Source of the DNA: Pseudomonadota bacterium
GTDB taxonomy: Bacteria; Pseudomonadota; Alphaproteobacteria; Rhizobiales; Rhizobiaceae
Assembly (NCBI GenBank): GCA_023404095.1
Contig: JAEYDD010000030.1
Location: 186,001-250,000 of the forward strand
Direction of reading: 5' to 3'
Length of the DNA stretch: 64,000 nt
Part shown: positions 46,749-54,756 of the stretch, piece by piece
How the letters are laid out: the number at the start of each line of letters is the position of its first letter
Numbering within the stretch: the stretch's first letter is position 1
Translations under genes and position numbers: made by a program
The notes under the pieces: generated by a model
The model's input: only the letters and a program-made list of their open reading frames with translations
Databases searched by the model: none
What the model was told of the DNA's origin: nothing

Positions 46749-48200
46749 TCAGCGGACCAGGATGTTCCGGAACTGCCACGGGTCCTTCGTGTCCAGGTCC
46801 TCCGGGAAGAGGCCCGGGCGGCCTTCGAGCGGGGTCCAGTCGGTATAGTGGCCTTCGACGGGACCGAGATACGGGCGCTGCACTTCGAGGCAGCGGCGGT
46901 AGTCCATCTCGTCGGCCTCGACGATGCCGGCGTTCGGGTTTTCCAGTGCCCAGACCATTCCGGCCAGAACGGCGGACGTCACCTGCAGCCCGGTCGCGTT
47001 CTGATAGGGGGCGAGGCGGCGGGTCTCGTCGAGCGAGAGGCGCGAGCCGTACCAGTAGGCGTTCTTGTCGTGGCCGTAGAGCAGCACGCCCAGTTCGTCC
47101 ACGCCGTCGACCAGCTCGTTCTCGTCGAGAACGTGCAGGACGGGCTGCTGGTTGCCGCCGTTACCGAACATCTCGTGCAGCGACAGCACCGCATCGTTAG
47201 CCGGATGGTAGGCATAGTGGCAGGTCGGACGGTAGGTGACTTCGCCATCCTTGTCGCGGACGGTGAAGAAGTCGGCGATGGAGATCGATTCGTTGTGGGT
47301 GACGAGGAAGCCGTATTGCGGGCCGGGCGTCGGGCACCAGGTGCGCACGCGCGTGTTGGCGCCGGGCTGCTCGAGATAGATCGCCGCCTTGCAGCCCTTC
47401 TTGTGCTTCTTGGCGTTCTTCGGCATCCAGTTCTCGTGGGTGCCCCAGCCGAGTTCGGCCGGCTGCAGCCCCTCGGAGATGAAGCCCTCGACGGACCAGG
47501 TGTTCCAGAAGGTGTCAAACGGCTTCGGGTTCTTGGTGCGCTGCGTGTCGCGCTCGGCGATGTGAACGCCCTTCACGCCCACCTTCTTCATCAGTTTCGC
47601 CCAGCCTTCGCGGTCATGCTGGTCGGGAACGTCATGCTTGATGCCGAGGTCGTTTGCCAGGTTGACCAAGGCTTCCTTGACGAACCAGGAGACCATGCCG
47701 GGGTTTGCTCCGCAGGTGGAAACGGCGGTGGTGCCACCGGGGTTCTTCGCCTTCTCCTTGCGAACGGTCTCGCGCAATGCATAGTTCGTGCGCTCCTCGT
47801 TCTTCATGCTCTTGTCGAAGTAGAAGCCAAGCCACGGCTCGACGACGGTGTCGATGTAGAGTGCTTCGTGCTTGCGGCAGAACTTGATCAGGTCGAGCGA
47901 GGACGTGTCGACCGAGAGGTTGACGACGAAGGGCTGCCCGCCGCCTTCCTTCAGCAGCGGCTTGAGGATGTCCTTGTAGTTTTCCTTGGTGACGAACTCG
48001 GTGACATGGCGAACGCCGTGGCGGGCGAAGATCTCGTCGTCGGCGCCGTCCTTGCGCGGCTCGATGACGATCAGGCGGTTCTTGTCGTACTTGAAGTGAC
48101 GCTCGATGAGCGGCAGGGTGCCGCGGCCGATCGAACCGAAGCCGATCATGATGACCGGGCCTGTGATTTCGCCGTAAACCGGGTAGTTCGTCTCTGCCAT
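46749..48200 (-). CDS. hss: Homospermidine synthase
   Basis: NAD-dependent enzyme that makes homospermidine from putrescine, the main long polyamine of many rhizobia. 483 residues, the usual size. The N-terminal Rossmann motif IMIGFGSIGRGTLPL is followed by FSV-like central regions including TTAVSTCGANPGMVSWF, GWGTHENWMP and NPNAGIVEADEMDYRRCLE. The ATG at 48200 has AAGGAG upstream. A terminator-like hairpin lies in its leader. The pab operon precedes it on the same strand, but they are probably separate transcripts. Confidence 0.95.
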   Translation of the reverse strand: MAETNYPVYGEITGPVIMIGFGSIGRGTLPLIERHFKYDKNRLIVIEPRKDGADDEIFARHGVRHVTEFVTKENYKDILKPLLKEGGGQPFVVNLSVDTSSLDLIKFCRKHEALYIDTVVEPWLGFYFDKSMKNEERTNYALRETVRKEKAKNPGGTTAVSTCGANPGMVSWFVKEALVNLANDLGIKHDVPDQHDREGWAKLMKKVGVKGVHIAERDTQRTKNPKPFDTFWNTWSVEGFISEGLQPAELGWGTHENWMPKNAKKHKKGCKAAIYLEQPGANTRVRTWCPTPGPQYGFLVTHNESISIADFFTVRDKDGEVTYRPTCHYAYHPANDAVLSLHEMFGNGGNQQPVLHVLDENELVDGVDELGVLLYGHDKNAYWYGSRLSLDETRRLAPYQNATGLQVTSAVLAGMVWALENPNAGIVEADEMDYRRCLEVQRPYLGPVEGHYTDWTPLEGRPGLFPEDLDTKDPWQFRNILVR

Positions 48201-48238
48201 TCTCTCGTACTCCTTACGGGAAAGCGTCCCGGTTTCGC

Positions 48239-48260
48239 AAAAAGAGGGCCAATCGGCCCT
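48239..48260 (-). terminator. Terminator-like hairpin between the pab/DUF3445 operon and hss
   Basis: On the minus strand, AGGGCC-GATT-GGCCCT is followed by CTTTTT. It lies about 75 bases after the DUF3445 stop and about 40 before the hss start. It can end the upstream operon. If the hss promoter is upstream of it, it could instead act as an attenuator in the hss leader. Confidence 0.7.
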
Positions 48261-48334
48261 TCGTTAGTCGGCAAAAGCCTAGAGCATAGAATGCCGTCAC
48301 AATAAAGTGGGCAAAAAGCGCCGCGCCGAAATTG

Positions 48335-49231
48335 TCAACCGGCGGCGATCGCCCGCAATTGCCGGGCGAGTTCGGCGCGCTTGTCGACCAGCCCCTTGTA
48401 GGCAGCCTGCGGGTCCGTCAGCTCGTCCAGTTGGGCCGCGAAGGTCACGGCGACCTCCCCCGCATCCGGAAGGCTGCGGACGGCGGCGAGCGGATCGTTG
48501 TAGATGCGGATCGTGAAGAGAATGTCGCCCGACACCGGCAGCCGCCGCACGGTCTGCCGCTCCACGCGGGCGAAGGTCGTATCAAGGGACAACTGATGGC
48601 CGTCGGGCAGCGCCCCATGCGCCTTGGACGCCGGATAATAAAGATCGGCGTCCGGATTGATCGACCAGTTGAAGCGCAGGACGGGGCGATCGGGCTGCAG
48701 GCTGTCGAACATGCGGTTGATCAGCGCGGCATTGCGGCTTCCTTCGCCGAAGCCCGGAACCGGGGTGTGGATATCCTCCATCCTCCGGCCGAACTTCTCA
48801 GGCAGCGACCAGGATGAAGGGAAGGAGACGTAGCCGGCCACGAGGTGCCAGCCGCTTTCGCGCCGGCGCATGATGACGAGATCGTCCTGCACCAGCGACC
48901 CGGCCGTCAGCAGCGGCGCCGTGCCGGCATCCCAGAGCGCAATCCGTCGGGTCGCCATCTCCATGGCATTGCCCTGCCTGCGGTAACGTTCGGGGTGCCT
49001 GCGGGTGACGAATTCGCAGACCAGCCGCAGCACCTCCGCCTGCGCCGCCCGCGTATCCTTCTCCTCGACGAAGACGTGGTCACGATGGGCGGCAAGCACG
49101 CGATCCTTCTCGGCGAGATAGCGATCGAGTTCATCGTCCGGCTCGATCCAGCGATCCGGATCGAGCTGGCTCAGCCCGATGGTAAAGAGCCGGGCGGAGC
49201 CGTCATAGGGCGTATAGGCGGGTCGGGTCAT
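48335..49231 (-). CDS. DUF3445 protein, haem-dependent oxidative N-demethylase type
   Basis: A 298-residue protein of the DUF3445/HODM alpha-subunit-like family. Recognisable segments are IGLSQLDPDRWIEPDDELDRYLAEK, the central SLVQDDLVIMRR and VAGYVSFPSSWSLPEKFG, and VLRFNWSINPDADLY. The characterised member is a haem enzyme that removes N-methyl groups as formaldehyde; most homologues have no assigned substrate. Its ATG overlaps the stop of the aminotransferase gene (ATGA), so it belongs to the pabB-pabC operon. Haem ligation here cannot be judged from sequence alone. Confidence 0.85.
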   Translation of the reverse strand: MTRPAYTPYDGSARLFTIGLSQLDPDRWIEPDDELDRYLAEKDRVLAAHRDHVFVEEKDTRAAQAEVLRLVCEFVTRRHPERYRRQGNAMEMATRRIALWDAGTAPLLTAGSLVQDDLVIMRRRESGWHLVAGYVSFPSSWSLPEKFGRRMEDIHTPVPGFGEGSRNAALINRMFDSLQPDRPVLRFNWSINPDADLYYPASKAHGALPDGHQLSLDTTFARVERQTVRRLPVSGDILFTIRIYNDPLAAVRSLPDAGEVAVTFAAQLDELTDPQAAYKGLVDKRAELARQLRAIAAG

Positions 49232-49851
49232 GCCAGTCTCGCCGGTATCAGCCCGCGGAGCGAATTGCCCAGGAAGAAGGCGTGACCTTGCATGTCTTGC
49301 GGACGCAGGCGCGCCTCGCGTGCGCGACCGGTCTCAAGCAGTTCGGCGCGGAGGACGCCGGCCAGCAGGCCGCAGGACAACGGAGGCGTCTGCAGGATTC
49401 CGGAGCCGTCGTCCAGAAAGATCGAGGTGATAGTGCCCTCGCAGATCTCGCCATGCTCGTTCAGAAGAATGACCTCGTCGGCCTCGCCTGCGGCAAATTC
49501 GGCCCGCGCAGCCTCGTAGGCGGCGCGGCGCGACGTCTTGTGCCGAAGCAGCGGGTCGGCGGAGGCGAGCCTGGTACGGCCGATCTTCACCGTCCACGAC
49601 GCGCCCTCCGGAAGCGGTGCGAACGGGGCGGTCTTCACCTCGATGCGTCCGTCGGCAAACAGTTCGAGCCGGACGCGCAACGGCGTTTCTGGCTTAGGGG
49701 AGACGGCATCCGCGAGTGCTTGCGCGGCGCGGTCGGCGTTTGCGAGGCCCAGTGCTTGCGCCGAGGCTGCAAGCCTTCCCAGATGCCGCTCCAGCCGGAC
49801 GAAGCCGGATTCGGGTTCAAAGCGTAGCGTCTCGATCAGCGAGATATCCAT
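49228..49851 (-). CDS. pabC: Aminotransferase class IV; probable 4-amino-4-deoxychorismate lyase
   Basis: A 207-residue fold-type IV PLP protein. Start MDISLIETLRFEPE at 49851 lies inside the end of pabB (16-base overlap). The PLP lysine is in LLRHKTSRRAAYE, followed by EVILLNEHGEICEGTITSIFL and FLGNSLRGLIPARL. It is shorter than typical PabC (about 270 residues), the N-terminal lobe being reduced. Next to pabB, the likely job is to release pyruvate from aminodeoxychorismate and give 4-aminobenzoate for folate. A D-amino acid or branched-chain aminotransferase is unlikely given the size and context. Confidence 0.82.
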   Translation of the reverse strand: MDISLIETLRFEPESGFVRLERHLGRLAASAQALGLANADRAAQALADAVSPKPETPLRVRLELFADGRIEVKTAPFAPLPEGASWTVKIGRTRLASADPLLRHKTSRRAAYEAARAEFAAGEADEVILLNEHGEICEGTITSIFLDDGSGILQTPPLSCGLLAGVLRAELLETGRAREARLRPQDMQGHAFFLGNSLRGLIPARLA

Positions 49852-50993
49852 TGGTCCCCCACCGCAAAGCGCGCCTTCAGCAGGCATTCCTCGTATTCTG
49901 CCTCTGCGGTCGAATCGAAGACGATGCCGCCGCCGACATTGAAGACGGCCTTGCCATCGGCAAACAGCGACACCGTGCGGATCGCCACGTTGAACTGCAT
50001 CGTGCCATCCGGTGCTATGGCGCCGATCGCGCCGCAGTAGGCATCGCGCGGGCCGGATTCGAGATCGTGCAGGATCTCCATCGCCCGCATCTTAGGGGCT
50101 CCGGTGACGGACCCGCACGGGAAGAGGGCGGCGAAGATATCGCGAAGCGCCGTGCCAGGGACGAGCTTCGCCCGGACGTGGCTGACCATCTGGTGGACGG
50201 TCGGATAGGTCTCGATCGCAAAGAGCTTCGGCACCTCCAGCGTGCCCACCTCGGTCACGCGTGAGATGTCGTTGCGCAGCAGGTCGACGATCATGCGGTT
50301 TTCCGCCTGCGACTTCGGATCGGCCAGCATGGCAGCGATGATTTCGGCGTCCTCGGCCGCATTCGCGCCACGCGGGGCCGTGCCTTTCATCGGATGGGTC
50401 TCGATCCAGCCGTCCGCGTCGACACGGAAGAAAAGCTCCGGCGAACGGGACAGGAGGATCGGCCCGTCGAGCGATACCAGCGCGCCATACTTGACCGGCT
50501 GGCGCTCGATCAGCGACCAGAAGGCGGCAACGGGATCGCCGTTCCAGCGGGCCCGGATCGGCATCGTCAGATTGGCCTGATAGCAATCGCCCTCCCGCAG
50601 GTGGCGGTGAAGCCGGTCGAACCGCCGGCGGTAGGCCTCGAGGTCCCATCCGGCTGCAGCTTCGGTGAGGAAGGGCGCGTTCTCGACGCGCTGCCGCGGG
50701 GTTGCAAGCGGGTGATCTGCTGCCGGCGCGTCGAAGATGCCGAAGCTCATCAGCGGCGTCGGGCGATCGTCCTCCGCGAACGGGGCGAGCTTGGGTTCGA
50801 AAAGATGCCCGGCCTCGTAGCTCATGAAGCCGGCGATCCATTTGCCGTCATCGCGGGCGGCCTGCAGCGTGCGGAAGGCCTCTTCGAAGTCCGCCCGCTT
50901 GCGCACAGTCACCATGTCCTGAGGATCGGCGAAGACCGTGGTCCGGTCCTCGCGGTCGTCCCGCAGAAGCACGTAGCGCTGTGGATCGGTCAT
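49836..50993 (-). CDS. pabB: Aminodeoxychorismate synthase component I
   Basis: Chorismate-binding enzyme of 4-aminobenzoate/folate synthesis, 385 residues. The N-terminal domain is short, as in many stand-alone alphaproteobacterial PabB proteins. The chorismate domain has YQANLTMPIRARW, SLDGPILLSRSPELFF, THPMKGTAPRG with the PabB-specific Lys, MIVDLLRNDISRV and PCGSVTGAPKMRAMEI. The Lys in place of the Ala of anthranilate synthase argues against TrpE. pabC and a DUF3445 gene follow with overlaps, forming a compact operon. The amidotransferase subunit is not in this window. Confidence 0.93.
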   Translation of the reverse strand: MTDPQRYVLLRDDREDRTTVFADPQDMVTVRKRADFEEAFRTLQAARDDGKWIAGFMSYEAGHLFEPKLAPFAEDDRPTPLMSFGIFDAPAADHPLATPRQRVENAPFLTEAAAGWDLEAYRRRFDRLHRHLREGDCYQANLTMPIRARWNGDPVAAFWSLIERQPVKYGALVSLDGPILLSRSPELFFRVDADGWIETHPMKGTAPRGANAAEDAEIIAAMLADPKSQAENRMIVDLLRNDISRVTEVGTLEVPKLFAIETYPTVHQMVSHVRAKLVPGTALRDIFAALFPCGSVTGAPKMRAMEILHDLESGPRDAYCGAIGAIAPDGTMQFNVAIRTVSLFADGKAVFNVGGGIVFDSTAEAEYEECLLKARFAVGDQWISR

Positions 50994-51017
50994 GTCTCTG
51001 GCTTTCGAAGCAGTGTT

Positions 51018-52871
51018 TCAGGCGCCCTTATCAAGCGCCTCCAGCTCGTCGATGAGCCCTTCGATCATCGACAGCCCCTTGCTCCAGAACGACGGATCGG
51101 CGGCGTCGAGGCCGAACGGGCGCAGCAGCTCGGAGTGGTGCTTCGTCCCGCCTGCTTTCAGCATCTCGAAATACTTCTCCTGGAAGCCGCTTCCCGCCTG
51201 CTGGTAGACGGCATAGAGGGAGTTCACCAGGCAGTCGCCGAAGGCATAGGCGTAGACGTAGAACGGCGAATGGATGAAGTGGGGGATGTAGGCCCAGAAG
51301 GTCTCGTAGCCTCCGGAAATCCGGATCGCCGGGCCAAGGCTGTCGGCCTGGACGGAAAGCCACAGTTGGCCGATCTGCTCGGCGGTCAGTTCGCCCTCCT
51401 TGCGGGCGGTGTGCACCTTGCGCTCGAATTCGTAGAAGGCGATCTGCCGCACGACCGTGTTGATCATGTCCTCGACCTTCTGGGCGAGCATCGCCTTGCG
51501 CTCACGCTTGTCCTTGGTCTGGTCGAGGAGCGAGCGGAAGGTCAGCATCTCGCCGAAGACGGACGCGGTCTCCGCCAGCGTCAGCGGCGTTGCGGCCATC
51601 AGCGCCCCCTGGCTGCCGGCAAGCACCTGATGCACGCCATGGCCCAGTTCATGGGCGAGCGTCATCACGTCGCGCGGCTTGCCCATGTAGTTGACCAGCA
51701 CATAGGGATGGGCCGACGGCACGGTCGGATGGGCGAAGGCGCCGGGTGCCTTGCCTGGGCGAACGGGCGCATCGATCCATTGCTCGTCGAAGAAGCGGCC
51801 GGCGATCGCGGCCATTTCCGGGGCAAAGGCGCCGTAGGCCGAAAGCACCGTCTCCTTCGCGTCGCTCCAGGGGATCAGCGTGTTCGGGGTCTCCGGCAGC
51901 GGCGCGTTGCGGTCCCAGAATTCCAGCTGTTCCATTCCGAGCCATCTGGCCTTCATCGCATAGTAGCGGTGTGACAGGCGCGGATAGGCTTCGCGCACGG
52001 CGGCAGCGAGCGCGTCGACCACCTCCCGTTCAACCCGGTTCGCCAGATGCCGGCTGTCGGCGATGTCATCGAAGCCGCGCCAGCGGTCGGAGATTTCCTT
52101 GTCCTTGGCCAGCGTGTTGGTAATGAGGGTGAAGGTACGGATGTTGTCGCCGAAGGTCTTGGCGAGCGCCATGGCCGCCTTGTGGCGGGTTTCGCCATCG
52201 GCGTCCTGCAGCAGGTTCAGCGCGACTTCCAGCGGCACTTCCTCGCCGTCGATCGTGTAGCGCAGCGAGGCCATCGTCTCGTCGAAAAGCCGGTTCCAGG
52301 CGGCGGCACCGGTCATCGATTTTTCGAGGAACAGCTGTTCTGTGCGGTCGTCGAGCTGGTGCGGCTTTTCCTTGCGCAGGTCCTCGATCCATGGGCGGTA
52401 GTGGGCAGCGAGCGTATCGTTCTCCAGGCAGCCGGCCAGGCGCGCGTCATCTATCCTGTTCAATTCCAAGGGAAAAAACAGAAGATGCGAAGAGATGTCA
52501 GTGATCTTGGCCTGCACGTCGCCGTAGAGCTTGCCGTTGGCGGGGTCGGTCGTGTTGGAGAAATAGGTCAGGCCGGCGAAGGAGGAGATGCGGCCGAGAA
52601 GGTCGTCCAGCGCCTCGAATTCCTTGAGGGCGGCGCCGATCCCTTCGGCGCCGGTCTTGCCGGCGGCGGCGTCGAGCTTGCCCTTCCACTTCGCCTCGAA
52701 CGCCAGCGCATCGTCGCTACCGCGCTTGAGGTCGGCTGCGAACTCCGGCGCGGACGGGGAGGAGTAGAGATCGGCAAGGTTCCATTGCGGCAGGTCGCCG
52801 AGATCGCCGGTGATTGCGCCGGCTGCAGCCGTCGCATGGTGGATGGCGGGCGAAGTTCTGAAAGGCGACAT
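51018..52871 (-). CDS. pepF: M3 family oligoendopeptidase F
   Basis: Cytosolic zinc metallopeptidase of 617 residues that degrades oligopeptides. The zinc motif VMTLAHELGHGVHQVL (HExxH) lies about two thirds into the protein, and the third ligand Glu is in LAETASVFGEMLTF. The N-terminal PepF/M3 region includes WNLADLYSSPSAPEF and RISSFAGLTYFSNTTDP. The ATG at 52871 follows ACGAGGTTAGCCG. It diverges from the sigma-54 response regulator. Substrate preference cannot be told from sequence. Confidence 0.94.
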   Translation of the reverse strand: MSPFRTSPAIHHATAAAGAITGDLGDLPQWNLADLYSSPSAPEFAADLKRGSDDALAFEAKWKGKLDAAAGKTGAEGIGAALKEFEALDDLLGRISSFAGLTYFSNTTDPANGKLYGDVQAKITDISSHLLFFPLELNRIDDARLAGCLENDTLAAHYRPWIEDLRKEKPHQLDDRTEQLFLEKSMTGAAAWNRLFDETMASLRYTIDGEEVPLEVALNLLQDADGETRHKAAMALAKTFGDNIRTFTLITNTLAKDKEISDRWRGFDDIADSRHLANRVEREVVDALAAAVREAYPRLSHRYYAMKARWLGMEQLEFWDRNAPLPETPNTLIPWSDAKETVLSAYGAFAPEMAAIAGRFFDEQWIDAPVRPGKAPGAFAHPTVPSAHPYVLVNYMGKPRDVMTLAHELGHGVHQVLAGSQGALMAATPLTLAETASVFGEMLTFRSLLDQTKDKRERKAMLAQKVEDMINTVVRQIAFYEFERKVHTARKEGELTAEQIGQLWLSVQADSLGPAIRISGGYETFWAYIPHFIHSPFYVYAYAFGDCLVNSLYAVYQQAGSGFQEKYFEMLKAGGTKHHSELLRPFGLDAADPSFWSKGLSMIEGLIDELEALDKGA

Positions 52872-53035
52872 CGGCTAACCTCGTGCGTGATGCTGTAGGG
52901 CGGCTTTGCTTGCGACGTCATTGGTTAAAATGCAAGCCTTTCTCAAAACGGCATGTTCAACCCTTCGTGCCAAGGTCGAACGGTATTGTTGTGCCAACTC
53001 CGCGCATGATGCGTGGAGGGCAAGGAGATGTACCA

Positions 53036-54577
53036 ATGACGGCCCACATTCTTGTCATCGATGACGATCCTGTCCAGCGCAGGCTTCTGAAGAACATGAT
53101 CGAACGCAACGGCCATGTCGCGCACATGGCCGAAAACGGCCGTCAAGGCCTTGAGGTGCTCGACCGCAAGGGGGGGCTCATCAGCGTCATCCTGCTCGAC
53201 TTGATGATGCCGGAAATGAACGGCACCGCCTTTCTCGATGCGCTGTCGGAGCGTGAGATCACCATCCCCGTCGTCGTCCAGACCGGGCAGGGCGGCCTGG
53301 AAACGGTCGTCAACGCCATGCGCGCAGGCGCGTTCGATTTCGTCGTCAAGCCGGTCTCGCCGGAGCGCCTCGGTGTCGCGATCGACAATGCGCTGAAGCT
53401 CGAGCAGCGCGACCATCGCGGTCGCAGCACGCGTCGCGGCCGCGGCGAATCCGTCCAGTTCGACGACATCGTTTCGGCGAGCCCGGAAATGCTGCGGGTG
53501 ATCGAGCTCGGGCGCCGGGCGGCGCAATCCAACATTCCCGTCGTGATCGAAGGCGAGTCCGGCGTCGGCAAGGAGATGATCGCCCGCGCCATCCAGTCTG
53601 CCAGCGACCGGGGGAACAAGCCGTTCGTGACCGTCAACTGCGGCGCGATCCCGCACAACCTCGTCGAAAGCATCCTGTTCGGTCACGAAAAGGGCGCGTT
53701 TACCGGGGCGACCGAACGCCATACCGGCAAGTTCGCCGAGGCCGACGGCGGCACGATCTTCCTCGACGAGATCGGCGACCTCCCACTGGAGGTACAGGTG
53801 AAGCTGCTGCGCGCCGTCCAGCAGGGGGAGATCGAGACGGTCGGCGCGCGTTCGCCGCAGAAGGTCAATGTCCGGCTGATCTCGGCGACCAACAAGGATC
53901 TGATCACCGAGGTCAAGGAAGGTCGGTTCCGCGAGGACCTCTACTATCGCCTCAACGTCTTCCCGATCACCATCCCGGCGCTGCGCAGGCGCAAGGAAGA
54001 CATTCCCGTCCTGGTGCGCTCGTTCGTCGAGCGCTTTGCCGGCGAACAGAAACTGGCGACGCCGCTGTCGGTGTCTTCCGCGGCGATGGCGCTTCTGACC
54101 GCCTTCGACTGGCCGGGCAACATCCGCCAGCTCGAAAACGCGATCTTCCGGGCGGTCGTGCTCGCGCAGGGATCGGAACTGCATACCTCCGACTTCCCGC
54201 AGATCGCGACACAGGTGCCCGGGCACGCCATCTCGCCGGAGGGGCGGGTTTCCTGGGACGTGAACAGCGCACCGGCGGTGCCGTCGCCATCGTCCGAGAC
54301 GGGACTGCCTGCCGTCTATCCCAATTTCCGCAGGCATGAGGCGGGCGAATCAGCCGAGGCCGGCCAGCCCGACAACGCCATTTCCAGCCTCGACCGGGGC
54401 GGCCAGGTGCGTCGCCTTGCGGATGTGGAGGAGGAATTGATCCGTTTTGCCCTGAAATTCTATCATGGCCAGATGAGCCAGGTTGCCAGAAAATTGGGCA
54501 TCGGGCGCTCGACCCTCTACAGGAAATTGAAGGATTATGGCATCGATCCAGACAATCCGCAGAAGGAAGTCGCCTGA
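53036..54577 (+). CDS. Sigma-54-dependent response regulator (NtrC family)
   Basis: A 513-residue activator. The ATG at 53036 has AAGGAG upstream, while an earlier in-frame start lacks support. The receiver domain (about 1-120) has VIDDDP and phosphoacceptor Asp55 (VILLDLMMPEMNG). The AAA+ domain (about 150-385) has Walker A GESGVGKE, the sigma-54 contact loop GAFTGA (near residue 220), Walker B GGTIFLDEIGDL and the FDWPGNIRQLENAI helix. An acidic, Pro-rich linker leads to a Fis-type helix-turn-helix (about 470-510, QVARKLGIGRSTLYRKLKDYG). No histidine kinase is adjacent, so it is an orphan here. Target genes are unknown. Confidence 0.93.
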   Translation: MTAHILVIDDDPVQRRLLKNMIERNGHVAHMAENGRQGLEVLDRKGGLISVILLDLMMPEMNGTAFLDALSEREITIPVVVQTGQGGLETVVNAMRAGAFDFVVKPVSPERLGVAIDNALKLEQRDHRGRSTRRGRGESVQFDDIVSASPEMLRVIELGRRAAQSNIPVVIEGESGVGKEMIARAIQSASDRGNKPFVTVNCGAIPHNLVESILFGHEKGAFTGATERHTGKFAEADGGTIFLDEIGDLPLEVQVKLLRAVQQGEIETVGARSPQKVNVRLISATNKDLITEVKEGRFREDLYYRLNVFPITIPALRRRKEDIPVLVRSFVERFAGEQKLATPLSVSSAAMALLTAFDWPGNIRQLENAIFRAVVLAQGSELHTSDFPQIATQVPGHAISPEGRVSWDVNSAPAVPSPSSETGLPAVYPNFRRHEAGESAEAGQPDNAISSLDRGGQVRRLADVEEELIRFALKFYHGQMSQVARKLGIGRSTLYRKLKDYGIDPDNPQKEVA

Positions 54578-54756
54578 TTTCAGTTGATTTTTCAGGCCTC
54601 CCGTGATTTTCCGGTTGCCGTTCACCGCTTGTTAGTGGATCGTTCACTATAAGGGGATTGTATTGGCGACTGTGGCGGATTTGCCATGCTGTTACCGCAA
54701 TTGGTCGTCATCTGAACTGATCAGGGACACCTTTTGTCCGTAGGACGGGGATAGAG

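Noticed and set aside
46848..48305. A 485-codon plus-strand open frame opposite homospermidine synthase
   Set aside because: Antisense shadow. The minus-strand frame encodes a full, recognisable enzyme.
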